This document shows, in pieces, positions 9,691 to 15,587 of a stretch of DNA of 33,781 bases. The stretch comes from Thermoplasmatales archaeon (GTDB lineage Archaea > Thermoplasmatota > E2 > DHVEG-1): NCBI GenBank assembly GCA_020343515.1, contig CP070798.1, positions 270,085 to 303,865 on the forward strand, given 5' to 3'. How positions within the stretch are numbered: the first letter of the stretch is position 1; every line of letters starts with the position of its first letter. The notes below the pieces were generated by a model. It was given only the letters and a program-made list of their open reading frames with translations, did no database searches and was not told the DNA's origin. The position numbers and the translations under genes were made by a program.

Positions 9691-9710
9691 TTTTATACAA
9701 TTGTATAAAA
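9691..9710. promoter_or_regulatory. Perfect 20-base palindrome with back-to-back TATA-like halves
   Basis: TTTTATACAATTGTATAAAA is self-complementary over all 20 bases. Each half contains a TATA-like element, so it could be a divergent promoter core or a dimeric repressor site. It lies 132 bases upstream of the CBS gene start and about 100 bases from the nested stem structure. Confidence 0.4.
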
Positions 9711-9813
9711 CTATAAGGGAATAAATGTAATGATAGCTTTTCAAAGTACACGTTAGTAAAAAACTAAACATAACAAATGTTACCAAAAGTTTATTAACTA
9801 TAACTGCATATTA

Positions 9814-9870
9814 TTATAATAATGGGGGCCTAATGTAAAGGAAACTATTTTTAAGCAAACTATTTTGCAT
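9814..9870 (-). CDS. Possible 18-residue small ORF or leader peptide
   Basis: The minus strand carries AGGAGGAAAGG immediately before an ATG at 9870-9868, followed by 18 codons (MQNSLLKNSFLYIRPPLL) and TAA at 9816-9814. The ribosome site is as strong as any in the window, and a TATA-like TTATAAAATAAATAG lies upstream near 9945-9959. The frame lies largely within a nested stem structure. No gene follows on this strand before the CBS gene 254 bases on. It may be a small protein, a leader peptide or chance. Confidence 0.25.
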   Translation of the reverse strand: MQNSLLKNSFLYIRPPLL

Positions 9871-9899
9871 CCTTTCCTCCTCTCCTCACCTGGGCCCCC
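9824..9899. ncRNA. Candidate structured RNA: three nested stems
   Basis: GGGGGCC (9824-9830) pairs with GGCCCCC (9893-9899), AAAGGA (9837-9842) with TCCTTT (9870-9875), and GCAAA (9855-9859) with TTTGC (9864-9868) around a four-base loop. The stems nest without conflict over 76 bases in a region otherwise nearly all A/T. A polypurine/polypyrimidine run (9871-9891) stays unpaired; on the minus strand it reads like tandem Shine-Dalgarno motifs, on the plus strand like the anti-Shine-Dalgarno. Strand is undecided. Confidence 0.35.
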
Positions 9900-10025
9900 T
9901 CACCAATTACATCTCAGAATAATGGTTTGTACATATTTTATTCTATTTATTTTATAATAATTTCCTCAAAATCTAATGGTCTTTTACCTGGGCTAAAACT
10001 ATTGAAAAAATATAATATGGTTCAG

Positions 10026-10087
10026 ATGGGGAATGGAGGGAAGGTGATAATAATGAGTAATTCAAAAAATTAAAATTCATTCCCCAT
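10026..10087 (+). ncRNA. Candidate hairpin RNA with internal Shine-Dalgarno and six-codon frame
   Basis: ATGGGGAATG (10026-10035) pairs perfectly with CATTCCCCAT (10078-10087). The 42-base loop carries GGAGGGAAGGTGAT followed by ATG at 10053 and a six-codon frame ending at 10073 (MSNSKN). A TATA-like run (ATATAATATG) lies at about 10010-10019. The outer stem and the AAGGTGA in the loop resemble the element at 33641-33715. Confidence 0.3.
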
Positions 10088-10194
10088 TCCAATTACCATA
10101 TGTACAAGTAAATGGATAAAAATTTATTATATAAAACTTTCTATATAATTTTTGATTTGTATTATCCTTAAATTACTTTCTTCTCAACCAACAA

Positions 10195-10656
10195 TTAAAA
10201 CTGGAATTCTTTATTAAAAATTTTAAAAAGAATAAATTCTCTAACCGCATCCATGTCTGAATCTAGATAAATGGCTCCAATCAAAGCTTCTAATGAATTA
10301 GCAAGGTTCGTGCGGTTTTTTGCCCCATCTTGTTTGATCTCGCCTTTTCCAAGTAGTAGGAAGTTGCCAATACCCAATTTCCTAGCGATGTTAGCTAAAA
10401 AATTATTATTTACCCCAATTGATCGCCTACGGGTAAGTTCACCTTCTGAAAAATATTTATTACTCTTATAAAGTTGCTCGGCTACAATAAAATTTAGGAT
10501 GCTGTCACCCAAAAATTCTAAACGTTCGTTGTATTCAAGAGGAATGTCGGCTTCAAAAGCATATGTTTTGTGGGTTAGAGCCTCTTCTAGCAACCCCTTA
10601 TCTTTAAATTTGTAACCTACTTTTTCCTCAAGCACATTGAAATTATCTTTTTTCAT
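10195..10656 (-). CDS. rnc: Ribonuclease III, catalytic domain only
   Basis: Double-strand-specific endoribonuclease. From the ATG at 10656 the product is 153 residues, about the length of the catalytic domain alone (bacterial enzymes are about 220-250), with no double-stranded-RNA-binding domain. The signature ERLEFLGDS is at 44-52, giving E44, E47 and D51 of the metal site; E123 in LANSLEALIGA matches the essential Glu of E. coli E117. The position of E. coli D114 is Asn (N120). The ATG start leaves eight residues before the LEEKVGYKF helix, as in the E. coli enzyme; a TTG at 10674 would add six residues. It lies 39 bases downstream of the radical SAM gene, so probably co-transcribed. RNase III is uncommon in archaea. 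Possible roles are rRNA processing or antisense-RNA turnover. Confidence 0.9.
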   Translation of the reverse strand: MKKDNFNVLEEKVGYKFKDKGLLEEALTHKTYAFEADIPLEYNERLEFLGDSILNFIVAEQLYKSNKYFSEGELTRRRSIGVNNNFLANIARKLGIGNFLLLGKGEIKQDGAKNRTNLANSLEALIGAIYLDSDMDAVREFILFKIFNKEFQF

Positions 10657-10695
10657 AAGAAAATAGGAATACAATAACCCTAAATTAATGTATCA

Positions 10696-12408
10696 CTAAA
10701 AATTGATATAGTCCAATAATTTTCTACCGATTTCAGGGTCATCAAGCGATTTAATTATTTGCTCTTTGTTCCGAAAAGGCCTGTTTGATAAGATTCTAGT
10801 GGCCCTTTTTTTACCAATACCCGGAAGTGCTACAAGGGTTTCCCTAGGTGCTGTGTTTATATCTAAAGGAAAGGGTATTGCTGTTACAGATCTATAGCCG
10901 TAATCTATCATTTTTACATCAAAAAATCTATGTAAAGTAAAAACACCAGGAATGCCTACCAGCAAGGGATAGCTACCGATTTGCCTACCAAAAGTTAATT
11001 TACCTTTATGGATTTCTGTAAAAACATTTTTAAGAATAGTTCCTAGTGGCAAAATTTTTTTGAGCATGGGTCGCTCTATATTCTCACGGACCTTTCTTTT
11101 AAAGCGTTGAAACTCGGTTTTATGTCTCTTAACATTTTTAATGCCAAACTTGAACATCATTGTACCAGGAATTGGTATAACCTGACGGAGATTGATTCTT
11201 CTCACAAGAAGGCCGCTATCATATATCTGCATTAAAAAATCGTAATTTAATGCAAAGGTGTTTTTTGTTTCACCTTTGAGTCCACAAACAAAATTCAAAC
11301 CTGGCAATAATTCTGGTAAACCATTGGCTCCTCTCTTTGAACCAACGTTATTCAAAAGCTTTATTGCAGATAGAACTTCATCAGGGGATGCCTTGAGATT
11401 GTTATGATTAATAACTGCAGGGTCGACACTTTCCACTCCAAAAGCTGCAACATCGCCAGGAGTGTGATACTTAATAATACTTTTTGCAATACGCTTGCAT
11501 TCCTTAGGATATCGAGCAATGATTCCAGGATTTGCATTGTCGATATGCAAGGTTTTTAAACCGGGAGCCTTGGAACGGATTCCTTTAAACAACTTCTCAA
11601 TCGCAGCAGGATTTGGCTTCGGAAATTCTTGCTCATCTGCACCTTTTGCCATATACGAAAAAATACATGGTTGATTTCCAACTCGAAAATTTCGAATTCC
11701 TGCAGTGTAAAGCATACCAACTTCATCAAGAATATCTTCAACAGCTCGAAAACTAGGGATGCCTTTACTCGGTTCGCTGCAAAAAGAGCAGCCACCAACT
11801 ATGCTCCTTGGGCAGCCTCGATATGTTTCCATCTCTGCAATTAAATAATCAGGAAAAAAAGGATGTTGCCGGACTATCTGTGAACCCTGTACGGCGAAAT
11901 TTTTAATATCTCCAGGACTGGTTCTACACAGAAACGAGTTCGTTATCTCAGTATCACAGTTATTGCTTAATAGCTCTGATATAACGATTTCTCCATCGCC
12001 TTCTGCTATCATATCAAAAACGTCTTCAACAACTTGGGTATCTCTCGCCTTCTTGCCACCGGACAGACCAAAACCGTATCGTGCACCTGGGCCACTTAAG
12101 ACCTTGATAGGATTGTTTATGATGCCTAGAAGAGATACAAGCTCATTGGGACTTACTGGAAAACCAGAAAAATATTTTCCAGGGACAGACAAACCAGCAA
12201 TTACGATAAGTAAATCAGATTTAGACAGAATCTTCAGGAGAGACCTGTCGCTACGAATTTGATCTATGGTGCAATAAAAAACATGGGCATGTTTATCGTA
12301 AGACCAGACAGCGCCAGCTATATAACGAGGATACGGGCTGATATAAGGTGGAACACCAAGGCAAGTAGGCTCATCAATGTAACCATCGAGTATTGAAACA
12401 TTTAACAT
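10696..12408 (-). CDS. COG1031-type radical SAM protein with C-terminal helix-hairpin-helix
   Basis: A 570-residue iron-sulfur enzyme expected to cleave S-adenosylmethionine; substrate unknown. The N-terminal part (about 1-185) resembles a B12-binding-like or Rossmann region without an obvious cobalamin motif. The cluster cysteines are C199, C207 and C210 in ETYRGCPRSIVGGCSFCSE, a C-x7-C-x2-C spacing rather than the usual C-x3-C-x2-C, as I recall for the archaeal COG1031 family. Residues about 510-560 hold a helix-hairpin-helix (INTAPRETLVALPGIGKKRA), normally a DNA or RNA backbone-binding element. A TATA-like element at 12433-12442 is centred about 30 bases before the ATG, suggesting leaderless transcription. 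The following gene is RNase III, hinting at a nucleic-acid substrate such as tRNA or rRNA; that is inference. Confidence 0.9.
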   Translation of the reverse strand: MLNVSILDGYIDEPTCLGVPPYISPYPRYIAGAVWSYDKHAHVFYCTIDQIRSDRSLLKILSKSDLLIVIAGLSVPGKYFSGFPVSPNELVSLLGIINNPIKVLSGPGARYGFGLSGGKKARDTQVVEDVFDMIAEGDGEIVISELLSNNCDTEITNSFLCRTSPGDIKNFAVQGSQIVRQHPFFPDYLIAEMETYRGCPRSIVGGCSFCSEPSKGIPSFRAVEDILDEVGMLYTAGIRNFRVGNQPCIFSYMAKGADEQEFPKPNPAAIEKLFKGIRSKAPGLKTLHIDNANPGIIARYPKECKRIAKSIIKYHTPGDVAAFGVESVDPAVINHNNLKASPDEVLSAIKLLNNVGSKRGANGLPELLPGLNFVCGLKGETKNTFALNYDFLMQIYDSGLLVRRINLRQVIPIPGTMMFKFGIKNVKRHKTEFQRFKRKVRENIERPMLKKILPLGTILKNVFTEIHKGKLTFGRQIGSYPLLVGIPGVFTLHRFFDVKMIDYGYRSVTAIPFPLDINTAPRETLVALPGIGKKRATRILSNRPFRNKEQIIKSLDDPEIGRKLLDYINF

Positions 12409-12481
12409 TCTTTTGATTACAACATATCCTGTATTATAAAAAGTTATTGTGATATATATTTTGGTATTTCCTGGGCAGTAA

Positions 12482-13765
12482 CTATTCTAGTCCCAGCATC
12501 TGTCTCAAGATCGGAAACATCCAAGGATACCGTTCAAACAACCAACTAAGTAGGTTAAAATTGAAATTGATGGCTTTGTTTTTTGGCATCGTAACTTCTA
12601 GTGTTCCCCAGTCGCTTTCCCCATCTTTGTCCATGGCTTTTGCTTTAATGGTATAGGTTCCTTCCTCATACCACGTATGGTGTACATTGAATGGTATGCC
12701 TGATGCAATTGGCCCAAGCCAGTCAGTAAAATTACCATCACTCCAGTTTATTATTACCCATATAGCATCACCATCAAATTCTGTTACTGTAATTGTATAG
12801 GATAAGTTGACTCCAACTTTACCATGAGTTGGACCATTAATAACTGGTGCATTTGGTGGTTGATTTTCATATTCCCATGGCTCCATCAATGGATACTTGT
12901 CCTCATTATCACCACCAGGAATAGCATATGGCGTATCGCCAATGCCATCACCATCCCCATCTGTCCCATTATAATCACTCCAGTAGTTGCCACCAGAGGG
13001 ATATTCATCGTCCCATTTATTACTTGGACCTCCTCGTTCAAAGACTTGGTTTTCTCCATTATTAACAAAGTTATTATGATGAATTTTATTGAACTCTCCT
13101 CCACCCTCGCACATATCTAACATTATACCTACCTCATCGTTTGATATAACATTGTTTGAAACAATTTGATTATAAGCAGACATGATCATGTAAATTCCTC
13201 TGTTATTACCTGATATATTATTGTGAGTAATGATGTTCTTGTTATGATGATCCCAACCGGTATGTTCAAAATGGATACCATCATTTGTATTAGAGGTTAT
13301 ATTATTGTATCGAATGATGTTGTTTTCGCTATTTTCTTTACCATTGTATTGTGTTCGAAACATCACACCATTACGGTTCCCAGTGATAATAGTATCTTCT
13401 ATAACCCCATTTGATACATTGAGAAACACTACTCCATCATTGTTTATTCCACCATCATGAACGTAACAGTTAATAATTGTAAAGTACACACTTGCGTTCA
13501 AGATAGTTATGCCATCCTGGAAAGAGACATTTATCCTCCAGTTTTCTATAGTATAGGGATCATTGGATATGCCTGAACCTCCAGTTACGCCGTTTTCGCT
13601 GGTGAAATCATCATTTCCATTTATGTAAATCGGGTCATGTGGTGTATATGTGGGAGTGACATATGATTTTTCTACTGTGGTGCCAGTTGATGGAATAACA
13701 CTCATCCCAAGGAACAATACTATTATGACAATCGCAATTCCATTCTTAGGCAATGTTTTTCGCAT
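12482..13765 (-). CDS. Secreted NosD-like beta-helix protein with PKD domain and C-terminal tail motif
   Basis: Exported 427-residue protein. Signal peptide about 1-28; right-handed parallel beta-helix about 75-250 made of Asn-rich rungs (NNIIRYNNITSNTNDGI, NQIVSNNVISNDEVGI); a NosD-type block at 251-293 with YPSGGNYWSDY and a Ca-binding-like DGDGDGIGD; a PKD domain about 303-395; then a tail ending YPWMFPILRQMLGLE. The fold is typical of carbohydrate-binding or carbohydrate-cleaving proteins, but no catalytic site is evident. The tail matches the M14 and large C25 proteins, with one extra Glu at the end. GGGAGG at 13771-13776 precedes the ATG and a TATA-like element is at about 13805-13814 on the minus strand. 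It is transcribed divergently from the RAM/transporter operon. Confidence 0.92.
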   Translation of the reverse strand: MRKTLPKNGIAIVIIVLFLGMSVIPSTGTTVEKSYVTPTYTPHDPIYINGNDDFTSENGVTGGSGISNDPYTIENWRINVSFQDGITILNASVYFTIINCYVHDGGINNDGVVFLNVSNGVIEDTIITGNRNGVMFRTQYNGKENSENNIIRYNNITSNTNDGIHFEHTGWDHHNKNIITHNNISGNNRGIYMIMSAYNQIVSNNVISNDEVGIMLDMCEGGGEFNKIHHNNFVNNGENQVFERGGPSNKWDDEYPSGGNYWSDYNGTDGDGDGIGDTPYAIPGGDNEDKYPLMEPWEYENQPPNAPVINGPTHGKVGVNLSYTITVTEFDGDAIWVIINWSDGNFTDWLGPIASGIPFNVHHTWYEEGTYTIKAKAMDKDGESDWGTLEVTMPKNKAINFNFNLLSWLFERYPWMFPILRQMLGLE

Positions 13766-13804
13766 AATGTCCTCCCGAATATTACATATATCTATACAGG
13801 ATAT

Positions 13805-13814
13805 GATATATAAA
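13805..13814 (-). promoter_or_regulatory. TATA-like element of the beta-helix/PKD gene
   Basis: On the minus strand TTTATATATC lies about 45 bases upstream of the ATG at 13765, with GGGAGG at 13771-13776. Transcription would start near 13785, giving a short leader with a strong ribosome site. Confidence 0.45.
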
Positions 13815-13885
13815 TCTTTACCGGCACCGCGATCAAAGATGAAAAAACGCGTGAAAACCTAGAAAATCTGCATTACTTCAGCACG

Positions 13886-13950
13886 AAACCTCGTTCAAAA
13901 TCCGAGGTTTACTAACCTCCTCAACTCCGTCCAAAATTCGAGGCTTAAAT
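13886..13950. promoter_or_regulatory. Dyad and partial direct repeat between divergent genes
   Basis: AAACCTCG (13886-13893) and CGAGGTTT (13903-13910) form an eight-base dyad with a nine-base spacer. The right half (TTCAAAATCCGAGGTTTA) recurs imperfectly as TCCAAAATTCGAGGCTTA at about 13930-13947. It lies between the divergent beta-helix gene and the RAM/transporter operon, so a regulator binding site is plausible. Confidence 0.35.
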
Positions 13951-13996
13951 TTTTACTCATTGATGAGAATTATTTTATCCGTCTCTCAACCATGAC

Positions 13997-14051
13997 CTTT
14001 AAATAGATAAATTTATAATTGGAACTGGTATACGGCGTAAGAATTGGGTGA
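13997..14051 (+). promoter_or_regulatory. Promoter and ribosome site of the RAM/transporter operon
   Basis: TATA-like CTTTAAATAG at 13997-14006 predicts a start near 14027. GGGTGA at 14046-14051 is the ribosome site for the ATG at 14056 and rules against the in-frame TTG at 14044. Confidence 0.45.
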
Positions 14052-14055
14052 AAAT

Positions 14056-14295
14056 ATGATAAACGCATACATACTATTAACCATGCGGACTGGCGATTCT
14101 GGGAAAGCTATTTTAGAAATGAGAAAAATAGAGAATGTAGAAAAAATCTCTGTGGTTGCAGGAGAGTACGATATTGTCGTGAGAGTACAAGTGAAGACCT
14201 TGGAAAGTCTTTTAAAAGTTACCAATAAAATTCAAATGATAGATGGTGTGAAAAAAACAACTACGTCAGTCATAGAGAAAGAAATCGCATTATGA
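14056..14295 (+). CDS. Stand-alone Lrp/AsnC ligand-binding (RAM) domain protein
   Basis: A 79-residue protein consisting only of the RAM fold (beta-alpha-beta-beta-alpha-beta) of Lrp/AsnC regulators, without the DNA-binding helix-turn-helix. Landmarks are the first strand INAYILLTM, helix GKAILEMRKIENV, the central VVAGEYDIVVRV hairpin (the Gly-x-Tyr-Asp that lines the amino-acid pocket) and the last strand KKTTTSVIEKE. Such proteins assemble into rings and bind amino acids between subunits. The stop codon overlaps the next ATG (ATGA), so it is translationally coupled to a transporter that carries the same domain at its C terminus. It may co-assemble with that domain as a soluble partner or competitor; this is inference. 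Confidence 0.9.
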   Translation: MINAYILLTMRTGDSGKAILEMRKIENVEKISVVAGEYDIVVRVQVKTLESLLKVTNKIQMIDGVKKTTTSVIEKEIAL

Positions 14296-15533
14296 TAATT
14301 AGAAAAAAATATCTTTTTTATGCATTAGCATTTGCATCTTCAATTATTGCTGCATCAGTTTCAGCTATAGATGCTACTATTAGTCAAATTTACATACCTA
14401 ATCCATGGGCATTTAGTTTTTCATGTTTTATTGTGGGCATAATTATTTCGCTGCTTATTGTCCTAGTTTTTTCTATACCAGTAAAAGGGAGAAGTCTTGG
14501 ATCTAGAGTTATTGATCCGTCGTTCAAACGACTACGATTAGTGAGAAAAGAGGAGCTGAAATATCACATACCTGCAGCTGTTGGAAATGCTATTCTAACT
14601 ATTGGCTATCTCTCACTCCTTTCAATTCTAGGAGATCCTTCCACCGTGCTTCCCTTTTCACAAATTGTTATTTTATATTTGATACTTATAGAATCAATTA
14701 CTGAAAAAAATATGCCAACACTATCAGAAATCCAATCTTCTATTATTGTTACATTCGGTGCAATTCTTGGGTCAATTTCATTAACTGGAACTATTAATCT
14801 TGCGTCACTTGCAATCGTATTTTTAGTGGTAAACCCAGCTTGGGTTCTTTTTTCCATTAATCAAAGAAAGTTAAAAATACTCAAAGTTGACAATAGACCA
14901 AACGATGCACTAAATATACGATTTTGGAATGTTGTATTCGCGTGTTTATTTACCGCGATACTAGCAATCATATACGATTTTATTGTGGGCGGTAATAATT
15001 TCATAGAAGGAATCGCAGCATCCATTAACCACTTTAGTTGGGTTGCATTAACTATGGGAGTTACTTTTTTCTCATATGTATTCTATATTCGCGCTTTAGG
15101 AATTGGAAAAGCGAGTGTCACCCAAGCAGTACGAGCATCAACAGTTCTCTTTGCCATTCCATTTTCAATATTGATATCATATTTCAACGTCATACCACCT
15201 TTTACGACAGACCCTGTAATGATTTTAATAAAAATTATTGGAACAATTCTAGTGATTCTTGGCATTGTCTCATTTGCACTTGCTTTAGTCAAAGCATACG
15301 TTTTCATCAACATTAAACCAGGTTATTCCATTGAGGAAACGATGGACAAACTATGGACCATTTGGGGTGTAACTCGAGTAACCGCAATTGCAGGTAAATA
15401 TGATTTCATCGTCAAGATACGGACGCGTACGCTGGTTAAGGGCTATGAACAAATCATTCAAAAACTAGAAGAAATCGACGCAATAAAAGACTACAAATGG
15501 CAATCCGTTCTCAAGGAATGGGAAAAGATCTAA
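14292..15533 (+). CDS. DMT/EamA-like membrane transporter fused to a C-terminal RAM (AsnC ligand-binding) domain
   Basis: A 413-residue fusion. Residues 1-335 hold about ten hydrophobic segments (approximately 8-28, 41-62, 93-113, 118-136, 149-167, 170-190, 209-231, 247-267, 283-300, 308-334), the layout of drug/metabolite-superfamily (EamA-like) carriers. Residues about 334-413 are a RAM domain: KAYVFINIKPG, then TAIAGKYDFIVKIRTRTLV and the closing KDYKWQSVLKEW strand, directly similar to the stand-alone RAM protein encoded just upstream (both contain AGxYDxxV). This predicts a carrier gated or assembled by amino-acid binding on the cytoplasmic side. Substrate is unknown; amino-acid import or export is the obvious candidate. 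Start codon overlaps the preceding stop. The M29 aminopeptidase follows after 54 bases. The EamA label is from topology and general look, so the exact family is less certain than the fusion. Confidence 0.88.
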   Translation: MIIRKKYLFYALAFASSIIAASVSAIDATISQIYIPNPWAFSFSCFIVGIIISLLIVLVFSIPVKGRSLGSRVIDPSFKRLRLVRKEELKYHIPAAVGNAILTIGYLSLLSILGDPSTVLPFSQIVILYLILIESITEKNMPTLSEIQSSIIVTFGAILGSISLTGTINLASLAIVFLVVNPAWVLFSINQRKLKILKVDNRPNDALNIRFWNVVFACLFTAILAIIYDFIVGGNNFIEGIAASINHFSWVALTMGVTFFSYVFYIRALGIGKASVTQAVRASTVLFAIPFSILISYFNVIPPFTTDPVMILIKIIGTILVILGIVSFALALVKAYVFINIKPGYSIEETMDKLWTIWGVTRVTAIAGKYDFIVKIRTRTLVKGYEQIIQKLEEIDAIKDYKWQSVLKEWEKI

Positions 15534-15587
15534 ATCTTATAAGAAAACTATTTTATCGCATTCAATATTCTCTCATTCGAGATTTTC

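Larger units (their letters stand above)
9560..10194. other. 635-base gene-poor region rich in inverted repeats
   Basis: No ordinary gene is visible between the CBS protein and RNase III. The region holds a perfect 20-base palindrome (9691-9710), a three-stem nested structure with a possible 18-codon frame (9814-9899), and a long hairpin (10026-10087), described separately. The remainder is AT-rich sequence in which I see nothing. Confidence 0.6.

Noticed and set aside
15038-15316. Frames on both strands within the RAM-fused transporter
   Set aside because: They overlap hydrophobic transmembrane codons and are out-of-frame by-products.
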